27,561 bases of DNA from assembly GCA_035253825.1 (NCBI GenBank), contig DATFBM010000002.1, positions 1 through 27,561 on the forward strand, written 5' to 3'. The DNA comes from JACCTH01 sp035253825 (GTDB lineage: Bacteria; Actinomycetota; Acidimicrobiia; Spongiisociales; ZC4RG35). The notes below the pieces were generated by a model. The model had not been told where the DNA came from, did no database searches, and saw only the letters and a program-made list of their open reading frames with translations. Within the stretch, counting starts at the first letter, position 1, and each line of letters starts with the position of its first letter. The position numbers were made by a program, and so were the translations under genes. Positions 18,964-26,488 of the stretch are shown here, one piece after another.

Positions 18964-21066
18964 GTGGCTCTCGGGGAACCCTCTCCGGCTAGCCGGCGTC
19001 TGACCGAGGTGGCGCCCCGGCTCCTCCTTGTCTGCGTCCTCTGCGCTCTGGCCTTGCCTGCCGTCGCTCAAGAGACTGCTCCCGTCCGGCTCGAGGCTCG
19101 AGCCGGTCTGGCCGGGTATGTGGATCCGGAGCGCCCGATCACCGTCGACGTCACCATCGCCGCCGATATCCTCTTCGCCGGGGAGCTAGAGGCTCGAGTC
19201 GCCAGCGCTACCCAGTTGGTACCGGTTGAGATCCCGGCTGGGAGCGAGAAGACCTACTCAGTGCGGGTGGGGCTCCCGGTCGGGTCCACCCAGGTTCGCC
19301 TTCGGCTCTACGAGGAGGGCGCCACCGAACCGTCGGCCACCGCCAACCTGTCTCTGCGATCGGCCACCGACGAGCCGATCGTTGCAGTGGCCGGCTCGGA
19401 CGAGCTCACAGAGAGGATCGATCGCGCCAACTTGGCCGTCACCGGACGCGACGTGATCGCCGCCCCGGCAGAAGTAGACGGCACTGAGTTCGGTGTCGCT
19501 CGCTACCTTGTTGTCGAGGATCCGGCCGAGCTCCCACCTGCCGCTCGGGACTGGCTTCGAAGCGGGGGGCGTTTGATCGTCGACCGAAGTGAACTTTCGG
19601 TTCTCGGGCTCGAACTCGGCAACCCGCTCGCCGCCGGGTCGGACAGTCACTTCGCGTTTGGGCGGGGTTGGGTAACGGCTGTGGAGGGACTTAGCTCGCT
19701 GACTTCGGATGAGTGGTCACGAATCCTCACTCCGCCTAGCTACCAGTTGGCCCCGAGGGAGATCTGGCAGAGCCCCGAGCAGATGCTCATGCAGTCGGCG
19801 GTGAGTGGCGGTGATCAGCGGGTCCCCTCGTTGCCCTGGCTCTTGGCGGCTCTGGTGGTCTACGCCGTATTAGTCGGTCCGGTCAACTTTGCCCTTCTTC
19901 GGCGCTTCGGGAAGAGAGAGCTCGCCTGGGTGACGATTCCGCTCCTGGCGTTCCTCGGCGTCGGCGGTTTCTGGCTCGCGGGAAGGCAACGACTGGCAGC
20001 CAACGTCCTCAATCACGGCACAGTCATCATCGCCTCGGACGAACAAGCGATCGGGCACAGCGCCACGGTGTTAGCGGTAGGCGCAGGTGGAAGTCGGACC
20101 CTTTCGACTCCCACCGATTGGGTCACATACCCGTTCGCGGCCACTCTCGACCCCTCCGGCCAAATCGGGCCACCCGAGCCAGCCCTTGCCAATGGCAACG
20201 GGGGCTACGTCTTCGCCCTCGATCAGCTGGGATCGGCCGGGCTCCAGAGCAGCTGGCAACCGGAGATGGGATCGCTTCCAGAAGTGAGTTTCAGTGCCAG
20301 CGATCGCCAGCTTCTGGCCACCGTCACCAACTCCTCGCCCTACTCCTTTTGGGCCTGGGGAGTGGTGGCCAAGGGTCGGGTCAGCCTTGCGTCCGATCCC
20401 CTCGAGCCCGGGGCCAGCGGCAGTGAATCCGTCGCTCCGGGAATCGCTGGTCAGCAGGACTTCGGCTCAGTGGGCGACGCCGTGATCAACGAACGCCAGC
20501 TCTGGAATGACCCCTACATTTGGAACCGGATCGCCACGCTCGGCAACGCGGCCAGCTGGTTTCTCGATGGTGAGAACAGCTACTTCTTCGGTTTCACAGA
20601 CGAGCTCACACTTCCCATCTTTCTCGACGGCCGCACCGTCGAAGCCAGCGGCAGCACCCTGGTGTTGGTGCCGGTGGACCTCCACGCCACCGTTCCCGTC
20701 GAACAATCCGTCTCGATCTCTCATCTCGTCGACGCCGGTAACGCCAGCTGGGTGGACTACGGCCCCGGCTACCTGGCTATTCAGACTCGGCAGATGACGG
20801 TGGGTTGGAACCTTCCGGCCTCTCTCGATGCCACTCCCGTCCTCGAGGTAAGCAATATGTTCGGCGAGATCCCGGGACATCTGGAAATCTACGACTGGTC
20901 GGCCGATGAGTACGAAGCCATCAGCCCCGGAGATCAGATCAATCTGGAGCGTCACCGCAATTTGAAGGGCGAGGTTTTTCTCCGGGCCTCGACCGACGAT
21001 CCGGACAACCTCGATGTGGCGTTCGAGACTTCGATGTCGCCGTACGGCTTCTCACTGGAGTGGTGA
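18964..21066 (+). CDS. Exported, membrane-anchored protein of the MoxR/ABC-2 cluster, unknown function
   Basis: 700 residues. A signal peptide ('RLLLVCVLCALALPAVAQ', likely cleavage after VAQ or AVA) is followed by a beta-rich N-terminal part (about 38-130) and a segment resembling a Rossmann-like domain ('YLVVEDPAELPPAARDWLRS', 'GGRLIVD'). Two membrane helices come next (about 290-310 'LPWLLAALVVYAVLVGPVNF' and 319-336 'LAWVTIPLLAFLGVGGFWLA'), joined by 'ALLRRFGKRE'. The 350-residue C-terminal part looks extracytoplasmic and beta-rich. I do not recognise a named domain. The helix pair with 'GPVNF.LLRR..RRELAWVTIP' recalls uncharacterised membrane proteins I associate with ABC-2 transporter genes in Actinobacteria and Chloroflexi. 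GTG at 18964 has AAGGA six bases upstream. The next ATG starts one base after its stop. Confidence 0.75.
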   Translation: MALGEPSPASRRLTEVAPRLLLVCVLCALALPAVAQETAPVRLEARAGLAGYVDPERPITVDVTIAADILFAGELEARVASATQLVPVEIPAGSEKTYSVRVGLPVGSTQVRLRLYEEGATEPSATANLSLRSATDEPIVAVAGSDELTERIDRANLAVTGRDVIAAPAEVDGTEFGVARYLVVEDPAELPPAARDWLRSGGRLIVDRSELSVLGLELGNPLAAGSDSHFAFGRGWVTAVEGLSSLTSDEWSRILTPPSYQLAPREIWQSPEQMLMQSAVSGGDQRVPSLPWLLAALVVYAVLVGPVNFALLRRFGKRELAWVTIPLLAFLGVGGFWLAGRQRLAANVLNHGTVIIASDEQAIGHSATVLAVGAGGSRTLSTPTDWVTYPFAATLDPSGQIGPPEPALANGNGGYVFALDQLGSAGLQSSWQPEMGSLPEVSFSASDRQLLATVTNSSPYSFWAWGVVAKGRVSLASDPLEPGASGSESVAPGIAGQQDFGSVGDAVINERQLWNDPYIWNRIATLGNAASWFLDGENSYFFGFTDELTLPIFLDGRTVEASGSTLVLVPVDLHATVPVEQSVSISHLVDAGNASWVDYGPGYLAIQTRQMTVGWNLPASLDATPVLEVSNMFGEIPGHLEIYDWSADEYEAISPGDQINLERHRNLKGEVFLRASTDDPDNLDVAFETSMSPYGFSLEW

Positions 21067-21067
21067 G

Positions 21068-22003
21068 ATGGCGATAGCGACTCTGCGCGGGGTGGAGAAG
21101 CGCTACGGTCCTGTGCGGGCGATGGATGGCATCGACCTCGAAGTCCCCGAGGGTTCAGTGTTCGGGTTGATAGGTCCTAACGGGGCCGGAAAAACCACCT
21201 CGATGCTCGTGATCAGCACGCTGCTTTCCCGTGACGCCGGGCACGTGGAGGTAGTGGGTGTCGATCCGGAGACCAACCCGGGTGCGGTCCGCAAGGTCCT
21301 TGGATACATGCCGGACTCATTCGGGTTCTACGAAAACCTCAACGCCTCGGAGTACCTCGACTTCTTCGCCGCCGCTAACAAGGTCCCCGCCGCCAAACGC
21401 CCTGCCCTTATCGCCGATCTCCTGGCCCTGGTCGAGCTCGAGCAGAAAGCCGCAACCGACGTCAACACGCTTTCCCGAGGGATGAAGCAGCGGCTCTCGC
21501 TCGCCCGGGCCCTCATTCACGATCCCCAACTCTTGGTACTGGATGAGCCTGCCTCCGGCCTTGACCCACGGGCCCGAGTGCAGCTCCGCGAGCTCATCGC
21601 CGAACTCTCCCGGATGGGCAAATCGGTGATCATCTCCTCGCACATCCTTTCGGAATTGGAAGGCATTTGCACCCATCTGGCCGTGATCGACGACGGCAGA
21701 GTCAAGGCCCAAGGAAATCTCGAAGACATTCGCCGCACGCTCACCGCCACCCGACGGGTCTCTTTGCGGGCGCCAGACGAAGAGGTCGACGATGTCGCGC
21801 AAATTATCTCGGGCCAGCCAGAGGTGTCGGAGGTCGACGTCGAGCGGGGACGTGTCCGGTTTGTCCTCTCTGGAGAAGACGCGGATTCAGCCCGCCTCCT
21901 TGGTCTGGTCATGGCCAGCGGCAAGCACGTCTTTGATTGGAGGCTGGAGGTTGCCGGGCTGGAGGAGCTATTCCTCAGCATCACCGCCGGAGACGACGAG
22001 TGA
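21068..22003 (+). CDS. ABC-2 type transporter ATP-binding protein
   Basis: A 311-residue ATPase subunit. Walker A is GPNGAGKT (residues 36-43), the ABC signature LSRGMKQ (135-141), Walker B LLVLDEP (155-161) with 'ASGLDPRARVQLREL', and the H-loop is 'IISSHIL'. 'DSFGFYENLNASEYLDFFA' and the C-terminal extension of about 90 residues ('RRVSLRAPDEEVDDVA...') are typical of CcmA/NatA-like exporters. It should power the permease encoded next. ATG at 21068 is one base after the previous TGA, with GGAG upstream. The stop overlaps the permease GTG by four bases (GTGA). The exported substrate is unknown. Confidence 0.93.
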   Translation: MAIATLRGVEKRYGPVRAMDGIDLEVPEGSVFGLIGPNGAGKTTSMLVISTLLSRDAGHVEVVGVDPETNPGAVRKVLGYMPDSFGFYENLNASEYLDFFAAANKVPAAKRPALIADLLALVELEQKAATDVNTLSRGMKQRLSLARALIHDPQLLVLDEPASGLDPRARVQLRELIAELSRMGKSVIISSHILSELEGICTHLAVIDDGRVKAQGNLEDIRRTLTATRRVSLRAPDEEVDDVAQIISGQPEVSEVDVERGRVRFVLSGEDADSARLLGLVMASGKHVFDWRLEVAGLEELFLSITAGDDE

Positions 22004-23025
22004 ATCCGGTCTTGCGAAGGGAAGTGCTGGAGCGTTTTCGCACCCGCCGTTCACCTTGGTTCCTGTTTTTCTGGACTATCGGCATCGGTTTGCTCGGCTA
22101 CGTCTCCTACCTGGTCAGTCAGCAGGTTTCGACATCCATTCTGGGCAGGTTGCTCGCTACCGAGTACATGGGCCGTTTCCTGTTCCAGGCAATGGCGATT
22201 CTGATGATGACGAGCGTCATATTGGTTATCCCCGGGGTGACGGCGCTCTCGATCGTTAGCGAACGGGAGAGGCAAACGCTGCCGCTGCTTCAGGTGACCC
22301 AACTCACTCCGTTGCAGCTCGTGATCGGGAAGTTGAGCTCGTCGATGTCTTATTTCTTGTTGTTGCTGGTCGCGGTGGCGCCGGTGATCGCCATCCCGCT
22401 TTTGTTTGGTGGAATGTCCTTCGGGGACGTGTTCGCCGCCCTGGCGATGATGCTGGCGACCGCCATCATGCTTGGCAGTTCCTCAATCGCAATCTCCTCG
22501 CGAGCAAAGTCAAGCCGAGGGGCGGTGGCGGGCTCCTATGCATTCGCATTCGTTATCGGATTCATCACTTTTGCCCTCGTGCTGGCCGAGCTACTGCTGC
22601 TCAGGCCCTCGAACCAGTCGTTGATCCCGCCCCGTGGCCGGGAGTTCTACTCCTCGTGGCTCAACCCTTATGTGGGTATGGTCGATGCGATTCGGGTTCC
22701 CTTGCGTTCCCAGACCAATTTCACCTTCACCCCGTTTGTCCCCATTGATGCGCTTCTCTACGCCAGACAGGGCAGCGGCCAGGGCCTGTTCCTCGGGGGG
22801 ATGCCACTGCTCGATGGCGGCGTTGTGGCGAGGGAGATGATCGCCCCGCCGGTGAATGGCGATGACGGTGCGCTGATCAGAATGAGAAGAGGCCCGGTCT
22901 GGGTACGAACTCTCGTCCTCTATGCCGCCATCACCGCCGTGGCCCTACTTCGAGCGGCGCAAGTCGTGCGAACGCCGGCACGTCGGATCCTTCTCTACAA
23001 ACGGAGAAGCAGTGCCCCGGCTTGA
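22000..23025 (+). CDS. ABC-2 type transporter permease
   Basis: A 341-residue integral membrane protein. It opens 'NPVLRREVLERFRTRRS', a common cytoplasmic N-terminus of ABC-2 permeases. About six helices are visible: 'FLFFWTIGIGLLGYVSYLV', 'ILMMTSVILVIPGVTALSI', 'YFLLLLVAVAPVIAIPLLF', 'VFAALAMMLATAIMLGSSSI', 'FAFVIGFITFALVLAELLLL' and 'VLYAAITAVALLRAAQVV'. The cytoplasmic loop 'SERERQTLPLLQVTQLTPLQLVIGK' is the family hallmark ('ER..gTle.Ll.tPl...e.v.GK'). A loop of about 100 residues lies between helices 5 and 6. GTG at 22000 overlaps the ATPase stop. The 3' end overlaps the next gene by 14 bases. Confidence 0.9.
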   Translation: MNPVLRREVLERFRTRRSPWFLFFWTIGIGLLGYVSYLVSQQVSTSILGRLLATEYMGRFLFQAMAILMMTSVILVIPGVTALSIVSERERQTLPLLQVTQLTPLQLVIGKLSSSMSYFLLLLVAVAPVIAIPLLFGGMSFGDVFAALAMMLATAIMLGSSSIAISSRAKSSRGAVAGSYAFAFVIGFITFALVLAELLLLRPSNQSLIPPRGREFYSSWLNPYVGMVDAIRVPLRSQTNFTFTPFVPIDALLYARQGSGQGLFLGGMPLLDGGVVAREMIAPPVNGDDGALIRMRRGPVWVRTLVLYAAITAVALLRAAQVVRTPARRILLYKRRSSAPA

Positions 23026-24649
23026 TCTCCGCGAGGGACCTGCGCTCCCCGCCTCGGTGCATGGCCTTGTCGTCAAGGCCCGCGGGAGACTTCTGCTGGC
23101 CGGCATCCTTCGCCTATCGGTGGCTTTTTTGGGAGTGGCGGCCGTCCTGGCAGCGATCCTGGTTGGTATAGCCCGCTTCGTCGTCATTCCCTGGGCTGAG
23201 CCAGTGGCCATCGCGCTCTTGGTGGGCTCGGTGATCCTCGCCGCGCTTGTGGCGCTGATTCGTCGAGCCTCGCCGGCAAGGGCGGCACTGGCGGTGGATC
23301 GACGCCTAGGGGGGTTTGACCGCGTGTCCACGGCCCTCGAACTGAGCTCGCGGAGGGATCACTCTGCAGACGAGCAACGACAACTGGCCGACGCCGACCT
23401 CTGGTCAACGGGGCGCCCGCTGGACGGGTTTGGAGCCGTTTGGCCCCGGAGACCGCTCCCGCAGCTGGTGATCGTGGCCCTTGCTGCCACGCTGCTGATG
23501 GCCCTTGTCCCTTCCGCAGCAGATGTGGCCCTTGCCCGGCGCCAGGCCGAGCAGCAGTTGATTGAGAACGAGATCGAGCGCCTCGAGGAGACGGCCGCGG
23601 AAGCACCCGAGGAGGTGCGGGAGACACTCGAACGTCTTCTCGAAGAGCTGGCGCAGGCAGAAGGCCTCGAGCAAGCCATCACCGCCCTCGGCGAGGCGCG
23701 TCAGGAGCTAGCCGAGCAGGCCGATCCGGCTGAACTAGCGCGACGGACGGCGTTAGCCGGGCTCGAACAGCGTCTCGCCCAGGAACCATTGTCCAATGGT
23801 GAGACAGCCGCCGAGCAGCTGCGCGACCTGGCCAACCGCCTTTCGGGTGCCTCGGCAGCAGAGATGATCGCCGCCGCCGCCGAGCTTTCGGCCAGGGCCG
23901 AAGACTTCGCCGGAATCGATCAAGGACTCTCCCAGGCCCTAGCTGCCGCAGCGGAGGCGCTGCAAACCGCGGCGGGTGATCGAAGCGCGGACGGAGAGGC
24001 CCAGGAAGCCCTGGAAGGGGCCGCGTCCGAGCTCGAGCGGGCAGAAGGAGAGGCTGGCGAAGCCTCCGGTCGTGGCGAGGCTCAGGCTCAGGTGCGCGAC
24101 GCCCAGGAGCGGCTCGCCGATGCCCAACAGGGACAGGGTCAAGGTGAAGGTCAGGGTCAAGGACAAGGACAAGGTCAGGGTCAAGGACAAGGACAAGGAC
24201 AAGGACAAGGACAAGGACAGGGACAGGGACAGGGTCAAGGCCAAGGACAAGGCCAGGGTCAGGGCACCGGGGGTGGCGGTGGGGGCGGTGGCCAGGGCGC
24301 CGGTGGATCGAGCGGGGCAGGGTCATCTGGGGGCGGAACCGGTTCCGGAAGCGTGGGCTCGGGGAGCGGCGATCACGATCCCGCCCGCGATCCCGAGCGG
24401 AGCCAGGTGTTCGACCCCGCAGAAGGCGGTCTCGGTGACGAGGTGCGGGTCGAGGTCACAGGTGGCAACACTCCGGGCGAACCGATCGGCACCGTGACCG
24501 GCCAGGGGATCGAGAATTTGCCGCTGCAGAGCTATGTCGACCGATACGCCGACTATCGAGACAATGCCCTTGACTCGCTCGATCGAATGGTCATCCCGCA
24601 CAATTTGGCAGAGCTGGTCCGACAGTACTTCACGGAGCTGGAGCCGTGA
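23012..24649 (+). CDS. Coiled-coil membrane protein with a Gly-Gln repeat linker, MoxR-cluster partner
   Basis: 545 residues. Two membrane helices lie near the N-terminus (about 35-80, 'LSVAFLGVAAVLAAILVGIA' and 'PVAIALLVGSVILAALVALI'). A cytoplasmic loop contains 'DRRLGGFDRVSTALEL', and a third helix follows ('LPQLVIVALAATLLMALVP', about 149-167). Residues about 175-370 are an Ala/Glu/Leu/Gln-rich predicted coiled coil. A low-complexity linker of 22 Gly-Gln units (one is Gly-Glu) spans residues 374-417, then a Gly/Ser-rich stretch. A compact C-terminal segment of about 80 residues ends 'QSYVDRYADYRDNALDSLDR...ELVRQYF'. I know no named family; DUF4175-type proteins share the general plan but I cannot confirm this. 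GTG at 23012 has GGAG just upstream and lies inside the permease gene. Its stop overlaps the moxR GTG. Confidence 0.75.
   Translation: MPRLDLREGPALPASVHGLVVKARGRLLLAGILRLSVAFLGVAAVLAAILVGIARFVVIPWAEPVAIALLVGSVILAALVALIRRASPARAALAVDRRLGGFDRVSTALELSSRRDHSADEQRQLADADLWSTGRPLDGFGAVWPRRPLPQLVIVALAATLLMALVPSAADVALARRQAEQQLIENEIERLEETAAEAPEEVRETLERLLEELAQAEGLEQAITALGEARQELAEQADPAELARRTALAGLEQRLAQEPLSNGETAAEQLRDLANRLSGASAAEMIAAAAELSARAEDFAGIDQGLSQALAAAAEALQTAAGDRSADGEAQEALEGAASELERAEGEAGEASGRGEAQAQVRDAQERLADAQQGQGQGEGQGQGQGQGQGQGQGQGQGQGQGQGQGQGQGQGQGQGQGTGGGGGGGGQGAGGSSGAGSSGGGTGSGSVGSGSGDHDPARDPERSQVFDPAEGGLGDEVRVEVTGGNTPGEPIGTVTGQGIENLPLQSYVDRYADYRDNALDSLDRMVIPHNLAELVRQYFTELEP
24131..24262 (+). 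repeat. Hexanucleotide tandem repeat (GGNCAR), 22 units, in frame
   Basis: Twenty-two six-base units, mostly GGACAA, GGACAG, GGTCAA and GGTCAG, each encoding Gly-Gln; unit 3 (GGTGAA) encodes Gly-Glu. Units 10-14 are five identical GGACAA copies and 15-17 three identical GGACAG copies, which suggests recent slippage. Because the unit is six bases, gain or loss changes linker length without shifting the frame. Confidence 0.95.
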
Positions 24650-25614
24650 CGCCCGAGAAATTCGCCGAGACGATGGACGCCGCCCGCCAGGAAGTGGGCA
24701 AGGTCATCGTCGGACAGAAGGAACTGGTCGAGACGGTCCTGGTAGCCGCGCTGTGCGAGGGTCATGTCCTGCTCGAAGGGGTCCCCGGCCTGGGAAAGAC
24801 CAAGCTCCTCTCCACCCTGGGCAAGGTTCTCGACGTTGAGTTTGGCCGCGTTCAGTTCACCCCCGATTTGATGCCGGCCGACATTCTCGGAACCAAGGTC
24901 CTCACCGGCAATGACTTCAAATTCCACGAGGGGCCGATCTTCGCCAACCTGGTACTGGCGGATGAGATAAATCGCGCCACGCCCAAGACCCAATCTGCCC
25001 TTTTGGAAGCGATGCAGGAGCGTCGGGTGACCCTGGGAGGAGAGACGCATTCCCTGCCCCGGCCGTTCCTAGTCATGGCCACTCAGAATCCGATCGAGCA
25101 AGAAGGGACCTATCCGCTACCCGAGGCCCAACTCGACCGTTTCCTCTTCAAGGCACTGGTGGCATTTCCTCCCGCCGACGACATCGTGGAGATCCTCAAG
25201 CGCACCACGGCCGGTGCGGAGGCAGAGCCGTCCGCGGCTATGGATGGGGAGGCCATCATCGAAATGGCAAAGTTGGTCCGCGACCTCCCAGCCGGATCGC
25301 ACCTGCTCCATTACGCGGCCACGCTCGTTGGTGCGACTCATCCCGACAACGAGCTCGCTCCTGAATTGGTTCGTCGATACGTTCGCAACGGCGCCAGCCC
25401 GCGAGGGGCGCAAGCACTGGTTTTGGGAGGCAAGGCTTTCGCCCTGGCTGCAGGTCGGACCAACCTCGCCGCCGAGGACATCTGGAGAGTGGCACCAATG
25501 TCGCTGCGACACCGACTCGTCTTGGGTTACGAAGCCCTCGCCGATGGTGTCCGCGCCGACCAGATCGTGGCCGAGGTGCTCGAGGCCCACCCCGCTCCCG
25601 AACCGGTTAGCTAA
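24646..25614 (+). CDS. moxR: MoxR-family AAA+ ATPase
   Basis: A 322-residue AAA+ protein. It has 'VIVGQKELVETVLVAALCEGHVLLE' in part, Walker A GVPGLGKT (residues 45-52), 'FTPDLMPADILG', 'GPIFANLVLADEINRA' with the Walker B Asp-Glu, 'ALLEAMQERRVTL', sensor 1 'MATQNPIEQEGTYPLPEAQ' and 'LDRFLFK'. These are signatures of the MRP (MoxR proper) subfamily, which acts as a chaperone-like ATPase with vWA proteins to mature or activate protein complexes. GTG at 24646 overlaps the upstream TGA by four bases. The DUF58 gene begins four bases after its stop. The DUF58-vWA neighbours are the classical partners; its substrate is unknown. Confidence 0.95.
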   Translation: MTPEKFAETMDAARQEVGKVIVGQKELVETVLVAALCEGHVLLEGVPGLGKTKLLSTLGKVLDVEFGRVQFTPDLMPADILGTKVLTGNDFKFHEGPIFANLVLADEINRATPKTQSALLEAMQERRVTLGGETHSLPRPFLVMATQNPIEQEGTYPLPEAQLDRFLFKALVAFPPADDIVEILKRTTAGAEAEPSAAMDGEAIIEMAKLVRDLPAGSHLLHYAATLVGATHPDNELAPELVRRYVRNGASPRGAQALVLGGKAFALAAGRTNLAAEDIWRVAPMSLRHRLVLGYEALADGVRADQIVAEVLEAHPAPEPVS

Positions 25615-25618
25615 GACG

Positions 25619-26488
25619 ATGCTGCTCTCGGCCGAGCTACGCGGCCGGTTGGAACGGCTCGCGCTCGTCACCCGGAGCCGCGTCATCGCCCAGTGGTCGG
25701 GGCGCCACGCCTCCCGGCACAAGGGCGAGAGCCTCGACTTCGCCGACTATCGCCCATATGTACCGGGCGACGACTTCCGTCGTATTGATCACAACCTTTG
25801 GGCGCGCCTCGGAGTCTTGCTGGTGCGCCAGTTCGAAGCCGAGGAGGAACTTCCACTGCGGGTGGTGATCGACGCCTCGGCTTCGATGGGCTTTTACCGA
25901 AAGCTCGAGGTTGGAAAAGTTCTTGCCGGGATGGTGGCGTATCTCGGACTCGCTGGAGGCGATCGGGTACAAGTAGTGGCATTTCACGGCAGCGGCGGCA
26001 TGCCCGTCACCATGGGACCGGCCGGCAGGCACCTCTCCAGGTGGCCCATGCTCGAGTCCTGGCTCGAGCGCCTGGCTGCCGGGGGAGGCGGTGAGTTGGC
26101 GCCCTCACTGCGCCGGCTGGCGGGCGAAGGACCTAACCGTGGGGCACTGGTCGTCGTATCCGACCTGATGAGCCCCGATTACGGGACAGCTCTCGACGGC
26201 CTCGGCGTCGGGGCCGGGGGAGTGGTGCTTCATGTTCTCGGTGATGAAGAGTTGGACCCGGGGCTGACCGGCGACCTCCGCTTGACCGATGCCGAAACCA
26301 AGGGCGAGGTTGCCGTGTCGACATCAGAGGACACGATGCGGCGCTATCGGTTGGCGCTCGAGAGCTTTGCCAGCGAGGCGGCGAGTCGATCCCGACGAGC
26401 CGGTCTCGACTACGTTCTCGTCCCGGCGCGGGAGGATGCAACCCACCAGGTGCTTGCCGCCCTGGCCCGAGCCGAGGCAGTGGGATGA
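25619..26488 (+). CDS. DUF58 (vWA-like) protein
   Basis: A 289-residue soluble protein. It contains the DUF58 signature 'GESLDFADYRPYVPGDDFRRID' (in part), then 'WARLGVLLVRQFEAEEELPLRVVID', and a MIDAS-like DASASM (residues 85-90) at the start of a vWA fold; later 'GALVVVSDLMSPDY' gives the second acidic loop. DUF58 proteins almost always sit next to MoxR and are thought to bind it or its client. ATG at 25619 is four bases after the moxR stop; the frame is open far upstream inside moxR, but that part is not DUF58-like. Its stop overlaps the next ATG (ATGA). It has no membrane helices, unlike some members. Confidence 0.92.
   Translation: MLLSAELRGRLERLALVTRSRVIAQWSGRHASRHKGESLDFADYRPYVPGDDFRRIDHNLWARLGVLLVRQFEAEEELPLRVVIDASASMGFYRKLEVGKVLAGMVAYLGLAGGDRVQVVAFHGSGGMPVTMGPAGRHLSRWPMLESWLERLAAGGGGELAPSLRRLAGEGPNRGALVVVSDLMSPDYGTALDGLGVGAGGVVLHVLGDEELDPGLTGDLRLTDAETKGEVAVSTSEDTMRRYRLALESFASEAASRSRRAGLDYVLVPAREDATHQVLAALARAEAVG

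Noticed and set aside
24131..24262. CRISPR-like or regulatory DNA repeat
   Set aside because: Units are six bases without spacers and read in frame as Gly-Gln; this is a coding microsatellite.
23679..24326. Minus-strand frames encoding Leu-Val or Leu-Ser repeats opposite the Gly-Gln region
   Set aside because: They are the complement of the hexanucleotide repeat; the plus-strand frame has membrane helices, a coil and coupled neighbours.
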